NCBI RefSeq assembly: GCF_001514125.1
Contig: NZ_KQ948560.1
Span: 109,256 to 173,255, forward strand
Length of the DNA: 64,000 nucleotides
From: Streptomyces longwoodensis
Lineage (GTDB): Bacteria; Actinomycetota; Actinomycetes; Streptomycetales; Streptomycetaceae
Direction: 5' to 3'
The notes under the pieces are model-generated. The model saw only the letters and a program-made list of their open reading frames with translations, did not search any database and had not been told where the DNA came from. Below are positions 9,990 to 17,922 of the stretch, piece by piece (position 1 is the first letter of the stretch; each line of letters opens with the position of its first letter). The position numbers were made by a program, and so were the translations under genes.

Positions 9990-10640
9990 ATGGACGTCAC
10001 CGTGCACCTCGCCCAGGACCCCGAGGCCGACGCGCTCCTCGGGCGCTCCCCGCTCGCCGCGCTGGTCGGGATGCTGCTCGACCAGCAGGTCCCGATGGAG
10101 TGGGCGTTCAAGGGGCCCCGCACCATCGCCGACCGGCTGGGCGCCGACGACCTGGACGCCCACGAGATCGCCGCGCGCGACCCCGAGTCCTTCGCCGCGC
10201 TGCTCTCCGACAAGCCGGCCGTGCACCGCTACCCCGGCTCCATGGCCAAGCGCATCCAGCAGCTGTGCCAGTACCTCGTCGACCACTACGACGGTGACGC
10301 CGAGGGCGTCTGGCGGGGCGTGGACGACGGGCGCGAGCTGCTGCGGCGGCTGGAGGACCTGCCCGGGTTCGGCAAGCAGAAGGCCCAGATCTTCCTCGCC
10401 CTGCTCGGCAAGCAGCTGGGGGTGACCCCGCAGGGCTGGCGGGAGGCCGCGGGCTCCTACGGCGAACCCCGCGCCCACCGGTCCGTGGCCGACATCACCG
10501 GTCCGGAGTCGCTGGCGAAGGTCCGGGCGTTCAAGCAGGAGATGAAGGCGGCGGCCAAGACGGCGAAGGCGTCGACGGGCACAAAGGCAGCGAAGAGCGT
10601 GAAGAGCACGAAGACAGCGAAGAGCGCGAAGAAGCCGTAG
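9990..10640 (+). CDS. HhH-GPD-type base excision repair glycosylase-like protein
   Basis: 216 residues. LLGRSPLAALVGMLLDQQVPMEWAF opens the domain. LRRLEDLPGFGKQKAQIFLALLGKQLG is the helix-hairpin-helix and start of the GPD loop. I cannot place a catalytic Asp with certainty in the shortened GPD segment. The last ~35 residues (TAKASTGTKAAKSVKSTK) form a Lys/Ala-rich tail like those of actinobacterial DNA-binding proteins and may aid DNA binding. The family removes damaged bases; this short subgroup is common in Streptomyces but uncharacterised to my knowledge. It is 82 bases after the siderophore reductase and may be a separate unit. Confidence 0.85.
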   Translation: MDVTVHLAQDPEADALLGRSPLAALVGMLLDQQVPMEWAFKGPRTIADRLGADDLDAHEIAARDPESFAALLSDKPAVHRYPGSMAKRIQQLCQYLVDHYDGDAEGVWRGVDDGRELLRRLEDLPGFGKQKAQIFLALLGKQLGVTPQGWREAAGSYGEPRAHRSVADITGPESLAKVRAFKQEMKAAAKTAKASTGTKAAKSVKSTKTAKSAKKP

Positions 10641-10722
10641 CAGGGCCTGAGCCTGCGCCGTACGGGTGAACTCGGCGGGCGGGCGGAGGGGCTCCGGGCG
10701 TGCCGCGGGCAGAGCCCCTTGT

Positions 10723-11022
10723 GTGAGCACCGCACGACACCGTCCGCACCGCCGCGTCTGGCTGCGGGTGCTCGTCCTGCTGCTCGCGCTCCTGGTCTCC
10801 GGCGGCGAGGCGGCCTGTGCGGCTCCGCACGGCACGGTCGCCGCCGAGCACGACGTGACCGCTCCGGCGCCCCGGTCCGCCGCGTGCCGTCCCGCCGCAC
10901 CCCTGCGGCCGGCGCCCACGCCGCGTCCCCGGCCGCGGGCCGCCGTACCGGTGGGACGCCCCGCCGCCCGACCGCCGTACACCGCGCCCCGCGTCCTGCG
11001 TTCCGTGGTCCTGCGCTGCTGA
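10723..11022 (+). CDS. Small conserved hypothetical exported protein
   Basis: 99 residues from GTG at 10723 (VSTARHRPHRRVWL). A basic stretch is followed by the hydrophobic LRVLVLLLALLVSGGEAACAA, which looks like a signal peptide or anchor. Then comes a Pro/Arg/Ala-rich region ending RPPYTAPRVLRSVVLRC. The same Arg-rich start and SVVLRC ending occur in small proteins of other streptomycetes as I recall them. No function known. Confidence 0.55.
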   Translation: MSTARHRPHRRVWLRVLVLLLALLVSGGEAACAAPHGTVAAEHDVTAPAPRSAACRPAAPLRPAPTPRPRPRAAVPVGRPAARPPYTAPRVLRSVVLRC

Positions 11023-11079
11023 CGGACCGGCCTCCCCCACCCACCGAGGTCAGTCCGAGACGCAGTCGGAGGAACCGTC

Positions 11080-11205
11080 ATGCCCATCGATCCCTACGCG
11101 GTCCTGCGCGCCCTGCTGCGCGCCGAGGCCGCCCGCAGCGCCCCGAAACCGCAGCCGGAGCAGCGGCCCCTGCCCGAGCAGCCCCGCGAGCGAGGGGGCC
11201 GCTGA
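11080..11205 (+). CDS. Very small hypothetical protein (41 residues)
   Basis: The peptide starts MPIDPYAVLRALLRAEAARS and continues into a Pro/Gln/Glu-rich tail. A strong ribosome binding site (CGGAGGA) sits 7 bases before the ATG, the main reason to accept it. It ends 67 bases before the convergent HerA-like gene. No function is proposed. Confidence 0.5.
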   Translation: MPIDPYAVLRALLRAEAARSAPKPQPEQRPLPEQPRERGGR

Positions 11206-11272
11206 ACGAGGTCCGGCGGGGGCGGGCGGCCGCCTCCGCCGGACGAGACACGCCCGAGGGACGGGGCGGGGC

Positions 11273-12841
11273 TCAGCGTCTCCTGCGGGCCGTGCCGAAC
11301 AGGGAGCGGGTGATCTCGCGGCCGAGCTGGGTGCCGACCGAGCGGGCCAGGGACTTGAACATGCCGCTGCTCACGACCTGCTCCACGACCGACGGCTCCT
11401 CGTGCGCCGCGCGCTGCGACGGCTTCTGCGCCCGCTTCCCCGGTTGCCTCTCCGGCTCCGTCGCCGGTGCGTCCGTCGGGCCCGCCCCCGAGTGCGCCGC
11501 GGCGGCCGTCAGCTTCTCGTACGCCGACTCCCTGTCCACACCCTGTGCATACCGTTCGTAGAGCGGCGAGGCCTTCACCGCGCCGTCCAGGACCCCCGGG
11601 TCGACCGGGCCCATCAGGGACTCGGGTGCGCGCAGGCGGGTCGCGGCGACGGGCGTCGGAGCGCCGTTCTCGCTGAGGACCGTGACCACGGCCTCGCCGG
11701 TGCCGAGGCCGGTGAGCAGTTCCTCCAGGTCGTACGGCGAACGGGGGAAGGTCTGCACCGTGGCCCGCAGGGCCTTCTGGTCCTCCGGGGTGAAGGCACG
11801 CAGGGCGTGCTGGACGCGGTTGCCGAGCTGGGCGAGGACGTCGGAGGGGACGTCCTTCGGGGTCTGGGTGACGAAGAAGACGCCGACCCCCTTCGAGCGG
11901 ATCAGCCGCACGGTCTGCGTCACCGCGTCCAGGAACGCCTTGGAGGCGTCGTGGAACAGCAGGTGCGCCTCGTCGAAGAAGAACACCAGCTTCGGCTTCT
12001 CCGCGTCGCCGACCTCCGGCAGGTCGTGGAACAGGTCGGCCAGCAGCCACATCAGGAACGTCGAGAAGAGCTGCGGCCGGTCCTGGACGGCGGGCAGTTC
12101 GAGCACCGACACCACGCCCCGGCCGTCGGCCGCCGTCCGCAGCAGCTCGGTGGTGCGGAACTCGGGCTCCCCGAAGAAGCCGGACGTGCCCTTGGCCTCG
12201 AAGGCGGTCAGCGTCCGCAGGATCACCCCGGCCGTGGCCGGGGACAGCCCGCCGAGTGCCTTCAGCTCCGGCCGGCCCTCGTCGGAGGCGAGGAAGGCGA
12301 CGACTGCGCGCAGGTCCTTCAGGTCGTACAGTTCCAGGCCCTTCCGGTCGGCGTAGTGGAAGACCAGGCCGAGGGACTGCTCCTGGGTCTGGTTCAGGCC
12401 GAGCACCTTGGAGAGCAGGACCGGGCCGAAGCTGGTGACCGTCGCGCGGACCGGGATGCCGTGGCCGAGGCCGCCGAGGGCGTAGAACTCCGCCGGGAAG
12501 GCGCTCGCCGTCCAGTCCTGGCCGACCTCCGCGGACCGGGTGCGGACCCGGTCGCCGGGGGCGCCGGGGGCCGAGATGCCCGACAGGTCCCCCTTCACGT
12601 CCGCGAGGAACACCGGCACGCCCTGCGCCGACAGCTGTTCGGTGACGAGCTGCAGCGTCTTGGTCTTGCCGGTGCCGGTGGCGCCCGCGACCAGGCCGTG
12701 CCGGTTGAGCATCGGAAGCGGGACGCGGACCTGCGCGTCGGGCAGGCAGCGGCCCTCCCAGAGCAGGGCGCCCAGGTCGAGCGCGGGGCCGGAGAAGGCG
12801 TACCCGGCGGCGATCTTCGCCACGGGCTCGCTGGCGTTCAT
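11273..12841 (-). CDS. HerA-like / DUF853 ATPase
   Basis: 522 residues. ATG at 12841 follows GGGAGGGG. The Walker A motif GATGTGKT is at residues 53-60, the Walker B-like LVFFFDEAHLLF at about 285, and the sensor segment VGVFFVTQTPKDVPSDVLAQLGNR follows. This is the DUF853/HerA-C group of hexameric AAA+-like translocases, whose role in bacteria is not settled. A low-complexity, basic segment (about residues 445-480) separates the ATPase core from a C-terminal helix SGMFKSLARSVGTQLGREIT, also seen in homologues. It diverges from the VapB-like gene. Confidence 0.9.
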   Translation of the reverse strand: MNASEPVAKIAAGYAFSGPALDLGALLWEGRCLPDAQVRVPLPMLNRHGLVAGATGTGKTKTLQLVTEQLSAQGVPVFLADVKGDLSGISAPGAPGDRVRTRSAEVGQDWTASAFPAEFYALGGLGHGIPVRATVTSFGPVLLSKVLGLNQTQEQSLGLVFHYADRKGLELYDLKDLRAVVAFLASDEGRPELKALGGLSPATAGVILRTLTAFEAKGTSGFFGEPEFRTTELLRTAADGRGVVSVLELPAVQDRPQLFSTFLMWLLADLFHDLPEVGDAEKPKLVFFFDEAHLLFHDASKAFLDAVTQTVRLIRSKGVGVFFVTQTPKDVPSDVLAQLGNRVQHALRAFTPEDQKALRATVQTFPRSPYDLEELLTGLGTGEAVVTVLSENGAPTPVAATRLRAPESLMGPVDPGVLDGAVKASPLYERYAQGVDRESAYEKLTAAAAHSGAGPTDAPATEPERQPGKRAQKPSQRAAHEEPSVVEQVVSSGMFKSLARSVGTQLGREITRSLFGTARRRR

Positions 12842-12978
12842 CGACAGACCCCTCCCGGATCGTTCGCGTTCCGCAATTCCGGGTTCACTCCCGGGGCGCT
12901 TCCGGTATGCCCGGGTTCCTGCGGTATTTCCAGCGTCGCACTCGCTCGCCATGGCTGCGCCCGGAAGGTCTGGGCCGG

Positions 12979-12984
12979 TAGGCT
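12979..12984 (+). promoter_or_regulatory. -10 element of a leaderless promoter
   Basis: TAGGCT lies exactly 6 bases before the GTG of the following gene, so transcription should start at or next to the start codon. No clear -35 is visible. The same layout recurs at several other genes in this window. Confidence 0.55.
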
Positions 12985-12990
12985 TTCCGT

Positions 12991-13287
12991 GTGATCTTCA
13001 AGCGCATCGGAAACGGCCGGCCGTACCCCGACCACGGCCGGGAAAGCACCCGGCAGTGGGCGGACGTCGCGCCGCGCCCGGTCCGCCTCGATCAGCTGGT
13101 GACGACCAAGCAGCAGCTCGACCTGGAAACGCTCCTCGCCGAGGACTCCACGTTCTACGGCGACCTCTTCGCGCACGTCGTGAAGTGGCAGGGCGACCTC
13201 TACCTGGAGGACGGACTGCACCGCGCGGTGCGGGCCGCGCTCCAGCAGCGCCAGGTGCTGCACGCGCGCGTGCTCGAACTGGACTGA
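12991..13287 (+). CDS. Conserved small protein, VapB-antitoxin-like by annotation habit
   Basis: 98 residues starting MIFKRIGNGRPYPDHG. The C-terminal WQGDLYLEDGLHRAVRAALQQ and the segment QLDLETLLAEDSTFYGDLF recur nearly unchanged across streptomycetes as I recall them. Automatic annotation often calls it a VapB-family antitoxin, yet no toxin gene is adjacent. I treat that function as unproven. The GTG start has no ribosome binding site; a TAGGCT box 6 bases upstream points to a leaderless transcript. Confidence 0.8.
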   Translation: MIFKRIGNGRPYPDHGRESTRQWADVAPRPVRLDQLVTTKQQLDLETLLAEDSTFYGDLFAHVVKWQGDLYLEDGLHRAVRAALQQRQVLHARVLELD

Positions 13288-13413
13288 CGGGCCGGCCGAC
13301 CGCCCCTTCCCCCGTGCACACGGCGGCTGCCGTGTGGCCCTTTCGGGTTCACCTGAGCGGTGTCGAATGATCATCTAGTAGGCACGGCAGCTCCGTCGCA
13401 CTACGCTGCGCTC

Positions 13414-14058
13414 ATGAGCATGCTGACTCCCCCCGGGATGGGCGGCCAGTACCGCATCACGGGGGACAAGTACCCGCGGATGCGCCCGCCCCGGCGGCGC
13501 GCCAGGATGGCCGGCATCGTCGTCGTCTGCGGAGCCGTGCTCGGAGTCGCCGGGTGGGGAACGCTGCAGCTCGTCGACGTCTTCACGGGCGGCGGCGGTA
13601 CGGCTTCCGCGGCCGCGGCGAAGGCGTGTGCGACCACGAAGTCCGGTGCGGTGGCCAGTGCCTCGCCCGTGGTGCTGCCCAAGCCGGCGCAGATCACCGT
13701 GAACGTCTACAACGCCACGACCCGCAGTGGGCTCGCGAAGACCACGGCCGACGAGCTGAAGAAGCGGGGCTTCAAGGTCGGGCAGGTGGGGAACGCGAGT
13801 GCGGCGTTCGACAAGAAGGTCACGGGGGTGGGGGTGCTGGTGGGGGCCGGGGCCTCGGTGAAGACGTCGTTGCCGGTGGTGGGGGTGCAGGTGCCTGCGG
13901 CGGAGCGGCGGGTGGATGCGGAGCGCGTCGCGGATGGGGCGGTGGATCTGGTGATCGGTGACGGGTTCAAGGGGTTGGCGGTGCGGGGGGATGCGGAGCG
14001 GGCGCTGGCGGCGTTGGCTGCGCCGAAGGCGGTGGCTGTGGTGAAGAAGGGGTGCTGA
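13414..14058 (+). CDS. LytR C-terminal domain protein
   Basis: 214 residues. A basic N-terminus (PPRRRARM) leads into one membrane span (MAGIVVVCGAVLGVAGWGTL, about residues 33-52). A Gly/Ala linker follows, then a LytR_C domain (ITVNVYNATTRSGLAKTTADELKKRGF). The domain is found at the end of LytR-CpsA-Psr wall-polymer ligases, but here it stands alone on a membrane anchor facing outward. A role at the cell wall is likely; the partner is unknown. ATG at 13414 follows TACGCT (13402-13407) with 6 bases between, so it is probably leaderless. Third-position GC becomes extreme (runs of gtg/ggg) in the second half. Confidence 0.88.
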   Translation: MSMLTPPGMGGQYRITGDKYPRMRPPRRRARMAGIVVVCGAVLGVAGWGTLQLVDVFTGGGGTASAAAAKACATTKSGAVASASPVVLPKPAQITVNVYNATTRSGLAKTTADELKKRGFKVGQVGNASAAFDKKVTGVGVLVGAGASVKTSLPVVGVQVPAAERRVDAERVADGAVDLVIGDGFKGLAVRGDAERALAALAAPKAVAVVKKGC

Positions 14059-14121
14059 CGTTTTAGCGCCGGGGGGTTGGTGTTGTGCGGGGGGTTCGGC
14101 TGTGCGGGGGGTTGGGGGGTT

Positions 14122-14369
14122 TTTGCGCAGTTCCCCGCGCCCCTGACGGACCCGGTTTGGCGCGCGTTTCGTTGCGCCTGACGCGCCGTGGTGGTGTTTG
14201 CGCAGTTCCCCGCGCCCCTGACGGACCCGGTTCGGCGCGCGTTTCGTTGCGCCTGGCGCGCCGTGGTGGTGTTTGCGCAGTTCCCCGCGCCCCTGGCAGA
14301 CCGGGTTCGGCGCGCCTTTAGATGCGGCTGACGCGACGTCGTCGGTTTTGCGCAGTTCCCCGCGCCCCT
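14122..14369. repeat. Tandem array with exact 75-base period
   Basis: Four copies of TTTGCGCAGTTCCCCGCG followed by CCCCT begin at 14122, 14197, 14272 and 14347, each 75 bases apart. The stretches between them are also related (GACGGACCCGGTT, GGCGCGCGTTTCGTTGCGCC). The core is the same motif scattered between genes in many Streptomyces genomes, but it is usually single. The array fills most of the 398-base gap between the convergent LytR_C and upp genes; I see no gene in the gap. Confidence 0.85.
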
Positions 14370-14456
14370 CCACAAGCGATCCGTCGCGGTGGCGGAAAGC
14401 TGAGTCCCCGCGGCCTGGTGGGGTGCTGGGCGCGGGGACTTGGGGCGGGGGGAGGC

Positions 14457-15092
14457 TTACTCGGCTGCTCCGTACAGGCGGTCGCCTGCGTCTCCGAGGC
14501 CCGGGATGATGTAGCCGTGTTCGTTCAGGTGGTCGTCGACGGCTGCCGTGACGACCGTGACCGGGGTGCCCGCCAGTTCGCGTTCCATGATCTCGACGCC
14601 CTCGGGGGCGGCGAGGAGGACGACCGCGGTGACGTCGTCGGCGCCGCGCCGGATCAGTTCGCGGATCGCGGCGACCAGGGTGCCGCCCGTGGCCAGCATC
14701 GGGTCCAGGACGTACACCTGGCGGCCGGAGAGGTCCTCCGGCATCCGGGTGGCGTACGTGGAGGCCTGCAGCGTCTCCTCGTTGCGGATCATGCCGAGGA
14801 AGCCCACCTCGGCGGTCGGCAGCAGCCGGACCATGCCGTCCAGCATGCCGAGGCCCGCCCGCAGGATCGGCACGACCAGGGGGCGCGGGTGGGAGAGCTT
14901 GACGCCGGTGGTCCGGGCGACCGGCGTGGTGATGTCGACCTGCTCGGTGCGCACGTCGCGCGTGGCCTCGTAGGCGAGCAGGGTGACCAGCTCGTCGGCG
15001 AGACGACGGAAGGTGGCCGAGTCCGTGCGCTGGTCGCGCAGCGTGGTGAGCTTGTGGGCGACCAGGGGGTGGTCGACGACGTGGAGACGCAT
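14457..15092 (-). CDS. upp: Uracil phosphoribosyltransferase
   Basis: 211 residues starting MRLHVVDHPLVAHKLTTLRD, the canonical start of the family. It converts uracil and PRPP to UMP in pyrimidine salvage. The PRPP loop VLDPMLATGGT, the SHPRPLVVPILRAGLGMLDG segment and the C-terminal GYIIPGLGDAGDRLYG (uracil binding) are all intact. The length is normal for the family (208-212). TACTGT lies 7 bases before the ATG, suggesting a leaderless transcript. It is convergent with the LytR_C gene across the 75-base repeat array. Confidence 0.97.
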   Translation of the reverse strand: MRLHVVDHPLVAHKLTTLRDQRTDSATFRRLADELVTLLAYEATRDVRTEQVDITTPVARTTGVKLSHPRPLVVPILRAGLGMLDGMVRLLPTAEVGFLGMIRNEETLQASTYATRMPEDLSGRQVYVLDPMLATGGTLVAAIRELIRRGADDVTAVVLLAAPEGVEIMERELAGTPVTVVTAAVDDHLNEHGYIIPGLGDAGDRLYGAAE

Positions 15093-15265
15093 GGGCACCA
15101 CAGTAACCGGGCCGACCGGGCCGGTCGTCCGCACGGAGCGCACATCCTGGGCCAGAGCTTCACGGGCCCTCACACGCCCGGGGCATGCATCCCGCCGACC
15201 GGGGGAAGGTGGAGGGGACGACGGACCGGGGTGGTCGACCTGGACCGATGCGGGGTGGTGCGCCT

Positions 15266-15505
15266 ATGGCAGAACGAACGGATCGAGCAGGTCGGACGGA
15301 ACGAGCGGGTCGGACGGAACGAACCGTCCGGACGGCAGCGACGGACGCGTCCGCGCGGGAGACCGACGCCGAGCGCCGTCGCCGCCGCGCCCAGTTCCTG
15401 CGGGAACTCGCCGAGGCCCGCGCCCTGCGCGACCGGGTCCAGCCCCGCCGCGCCAAGGCCGCGCGGCTGCGCCACGCGATGCGGATGCGCACCTTCCGCT
15501 GGTAG
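15266..15505 (+). CDS. Small basic hypothetical protein
   Basis: 79 residues from ATG at 15266. The N-terminus is low complexity, with a repeated (A)GRTER unit. The C-terminal half is Arg/Ala-rich and helical (ERRRRRAQFLRELAEARALR), ending HAMRMRTFRW. This ending is conserved in the gene that sits between upp and the TadA partner in other streptomycetes, from memory. Nucleic-acid binding is plausible from charge alone. No good ribosome binding site is visible, so the start is uncertain. Confidence 0.6.
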   Translation: MAERTDRAGRTERAGRTERTVRTAATDASARETDAERRRRRAQFLRELAEARALRDRVQPRRAKAARLRHAMRMRTFRW

Positions 15506-15866
15506 CCGTACGGCCCCCGTCGGGAGTCCCGACACGAGGTGTCCGCGGGGGGAAGATCGCCGACGTGCCGCGCGTTGCGAGGGGTGGGCGTGCGTGGCCG
15601 CGGGGGAAAGCCGCGTACGATCCGCACGTGGCGGCAACGAGTGTGCTGGTGGGGTCGCTTGTGCACGTGTCACCCCGGCGCCACCGGGGTGTGCACCCAG
15701 CTGCGATCAAAATGCCGGACACAGGGAGCCGAAGACGTCCCCTGGACGCCTTGTTTCTGCCACGATTCCGAGTGGGCGGGGCTCGGAGCCTGAGCTCTCT
15801 CCCCGCCCGTAACCTCCGCCGGGGGGACCCCCAACCGGCACGCCTATGACCAGTGGGAGAGTCACG
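15506..15866. other. Intergenic region with a hairpin
   Basis: A perfect 8-base-pair hairpin, CACCCCGG-cgcca-CCGGGGTG (15671-15691), flanked by GTGCAC on both sides, is the main feature. It may end transcription from the small basic protein gene. The promoter of the next gene must lie downstream, in 15700-15850. No gene is seen. Confidence 0.45.
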
Positions 15867-16415
15867 GTGTACTTCGCCGCACTGCTCGCGCGCACCGAAG
15901 ACGGGTGGGAAGCGAGCGACACAGAGCTGGACGATGTGGAGACCCTGTCGGATCTGGCCGACCTGGCCCGGGAAGCCTCTCCCGACGACGACACGGTGCT
16001 CGTGCTGATCGAGCAGGAGGACGCCTGGTTCGGCGTCGTCCGGGTCGACGGCGAGGAGGACCCTCGTATCTACGTCTCCGACGCGGCCGCGGCCGCCCGC
16101 AGTTCGTACGGCGAGATCCTGCTCACCGACGAGCTGCTCGGCCGGGAGCCGGGCGAGGACGTCCCCGACCTGGACGCCCTCGACCTCGACGGCACCGAGG
16201 ACGGCGAGGACGACGACCAGGAGGACGACGACGCGGACAGCCCCGCGGCCGCCGCCTCCACCGACGGGAGCGTGCCGCACGGCCCCGTCGGCGACGGCGG
16301 CATCCTCGACGACCTCGGCGTCAGCCAGAAGGAGCTGCGGTCGCTGTCGCAGGACGCCGTCAACGAGATCGCCGAGGCCCTGGGCGCCTCGGAGGTGCTG
16401 GAGACCGTCCGCTGA
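15867..16415 (+). CDS. tRNA adenosine deaminase-associated protein
   Basis: 182 residues from GTG at 15867 (VYFAALLARTEDGW), with GGGAGA 6 bases before it; an ATG at 15846 would add seven residues. It opens with a compact domain (LIEQEDAWFGVVRVDGEEDPRIYVSDAAAA). A strongly acidic Asp/Glu-rich linker (about 110-135) and a helical end (LDDLGVSQKELRSLSQDAVNEIAEALG) follow. The name comes only from its fixed position before tadA in actinobacteria; no activity is known. Its stop sits about 77 bases before the tadA ATG, so the two are surely co-transcribed. Confidence 0.85.
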   Translation: MYFAALLARTEDGWEASDTELDDVETLSDLADLAREASPDDDTVLVLIEQEDAWFGVVRVDGEEDPRIYVSDAAAAARSSYGEILLTDELLGREPGEDVPDLDALDLDGTEDGEDDDQEDDDADSPAAAASTDGSVPHGPVGDGGILDDLGVSQKELRSLSQDAVNEIAEALGASEVLETVR

Positions 16416-16492
16416 CCGCACCGGAACAGTGGGGCCGGCCCCCCGGGACCCCCGGGGCCGCCGACCCGGTACGCGACCGCTGGCGGGCCGCG

Positions 16493-16924
16493 ATGCGACT
16501 CGCCCTGGACGAGGCCGCACTGGCCGTCCGGGGCGGGGACGTCCCCGTCGGCGCCGTCGTGCTGTCCCCCGACGGGGAGAGCGTCCTCGCCGTCGGCCAC
16601 AACGAACGCGAGGCCGTGGGCGACCCCACGGCGCACGCCGAGGTGCTCGCCGTCCGGCGGGCCGCCGCACGGCTCGGCGAGTGGCGGCTGACCGGCTGCA
16701 CCCTCGTGGTGACCCTGGAACCGTGCACGATGTGCGCGGGCGCGATCGTGCAGTCCCGGGTGGACCGGGTGGTCTACGGCGCCCGCGACGAGAAGGCGGG
16801 CGCGGCCGGCTCCCTCTGGGACGTCGTCCGCGACCGGCGGCTCAACCACCGCCCCGAGGTGATCGAGGGCGTCCTCGCGGACGACTGCGCGCGGCTGCTC
16901 ACCGACTTCTTCCGGGACCGCTGA
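16493..16924 (+). CDS. tadA: tRNA-specific adenosine deaminase
   Basis: 143 residues from ATG at 16493 (MRLALDEAALAVRGGDVPVG). The frame continues upstream to a CTG that overlaps the previous stop (CTGA), so a longer form is possible. The zinc-deaminase motifs are complete: TAHAEVLA with the catalytic Glu, and EPCTMCAGAIVQSRV with the two Cys ligands. TadA makes inosine at the wobble base of tRNA-Arg(ACG), allowing it to read CGU, CGC and CGA. The tRNA-Arg(ACG) gene itself is in this window at 52.4 kb and is the attachment site of the conjugative element. Confidence 0.94.
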   Translation: MRLALDEAALAVRGGDVPVGAVVLSPDGESVLAVGHNEREAVGDPTAHAEVLAVRRAAARLGEWRLTGCTLVVTLEPCTMCAGAIVQSRVDRVVYGARDEKAGAAGSLWDVVRDRRLNHRPEVIEGVLADDCARLLTDFFRDR

Positions 16925-16978
16925 GCGGCCGACGTATCGATTTCCAACCCGGTCCCGGCGTGCTGTAAGGTCTCCCTC

Positions 16979-17063
16979 GGTAGCGTGTCCGAGCGGCCGA
17001 AGGAGCTCGCCTCGAAAGCGAGTGTGGCGCAAGTCACCGAGGGTTCAAATCCCTCCGCTACCG
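16979..17063 (+). tRNA. tRNA-Ser (anticodon CGA)
   Basis: Acceptor arms GGTAGCG/CGCTACC pair fully. The anticodon stem CTCGC-CTCGAAA-GCGAG gives anticodon CGA (serine, UCG). A long variable arm and the T loop GGGTTCAAATCCC are present. Discriminator G at 17063; the encoded CA follows. Confidence 0.96.
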
Positions 17064-17072
17064 CAGAGAGAC

Positions 17073-17103
17073 GAAGGGCCCGGTCCGGTGGACCGGGCCC
17101 TTC
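17073..17103 (+). terminator. Hairpin after tRNA-Ser
   Basis: Perfect 14-base-pair stem GAAGGGCCCGGTCC / GGACCGGGCCCTTC with a 3-base loop, 9 bases after the tRNA. Likely the tRNA terminator. Confidence 0.8.
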
Positions 17104-17235
17104 GCCCGTTCCGTGCCCCGGGGCGGCGAAAACGCCCGTGGTCGCCGTGCCTGCGGTCATACGAAACGATCTGCGCGTTACACTCGCGCCCGGCAACAGG
17201 GCCCGAGGGGCACATCGGTGGCAGGGGAGGCCGCG

Positions 17236-17412
17236 GTGGCGGTGAACGCCAAGAAGATCGCCGTCTACGTACTCGTGGTCTTCGTGCTGTACGTGATCAT
17301 CACGGACCCGGCCAAGGCCGCGGACTACGTCCAGATAGGGTTCGAGGGCATATCGGACGCCGCCAAGGCCGTCGGGGAGTTCTTCACCTGGCTCGCCGAC
17401 GGGGCCAAGTAG
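17236..17412 (+). CDS. Small conserved membrane protein
   Basis: 58 residues (VAVNAKKIAVYVLVVFVLYV...). GTG at 17236 has GGGGAGG 5 bases upstream; a second GTG at 17242 is less well placed. One membrane span at about residues 7-23 is followed by a short amphipathic stretch, DYVQIGFEGISDAAKAVGEF. The protein is near-identical in other streptomycetes at this position as I recall. No function is known. Confidence 0.8.
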   Translation: MAVNAKKIAVYVLVVFVLYVIITDPAKAADYVQIGFEGISDAAKAVGEFFTWLADGAK

Positions 17413-17456
17413 CGCGCGTCCCCGAGCACCGCACGGGAACCACGCTGGGAGCGCCC

Positions 17457-17750
17457 ATGATCCGCCACCTGGTCCTCTTCAAGCTCAACGAGGGCGTCCA
17501 CCGCGACGACCCCCGGGTCGCGGCCGGTGAGGCCGCCTTCCGGGCGCTGGGCGGGCAGATCGAGGAGCTGCGCCACTGGGAGCTGGGCTGGAACGTCAGC
17601 GAGCGGCCCATCGCCTACGACTTCGCCATCAACTCGGCGGTGGACGACGAGGCCGCGCTGAAGCGGTACCTGGAGCACCCCGCGCACCAGGCGGGCGTCG
17701 CCCTGTGGCGGGAGTTCGCCACCTGGGTGGTCGCCGACTACCCCTTCTGA
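17457..17750 (+). CDS. Dabb (stress-responsive A/B barrel) protein
   Basis: 97 residues starting MIRHLVLFKLNEGV, the hallmark of the Dabb ferredoxin-like fold. WELGWNVSERPIAYDFAINSAVDDEAALKRYLEHPAHQ continues the pattern. Members form dimeric alpha/beta barrels; a few are olivetolic-acid-cyclase-like enzymes or peroxide-responsive proteins, but most are of unknown function. GGGAG precedes the ATG. It ends at a strong terminator and lies 44 bases after the small membrane protein gene, so the two may share a transcript. Confidence 0.88.
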   Translation: MIRHLVLFKLNEGVHRDDPRVAAGEAAFRALGGQIEELRHWELGWNVSERPIAYDFAINSAVDDEAALKRYLEHPAHQAGVALWREFATWVVADYPF

Positions 17751-17766
17751 AAGCAGCCGCACCACG

Positions 17767-17795
17767 AGCCCCCCGCCGGTCGGCGGGGGGCTTTT
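17767..17795 (+). terminator. Rho-independent terminator
   Basis: 12-base-pair stem AGCCCCCCGCCG / CGGCGGGGGGCT with a two-base loop, followed by TTT. It ends the Dabb transcript and insulates the sigma factor gene. Confidence 0.9.
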
Positions 17796-17922
17796 GTGCG
17801 CCCGGAAGGCTCAACTTCTCCATCAACACGGTGTGATGGGGTGCTTGCACACAGTGCACATGTCTTGTGATGCTATGACCGCTTTTGACGGATGATTGAC
17901 CGATGAAGAGGTGGCGTTGACC

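Noticed and set aside
12991..13287. Toxin-antitoxin module
   Set aside because: The protein is commonly labelled VapB-like, but no PIN-domain or other toxin gene is next to it on either side.
14122..14369. CRISPR array
   Set aside because: Four repeats with 75-base period, but the spacers are themselves related and there are no cas genes. The repeat core is a known dispersed Streptomyces motif type.
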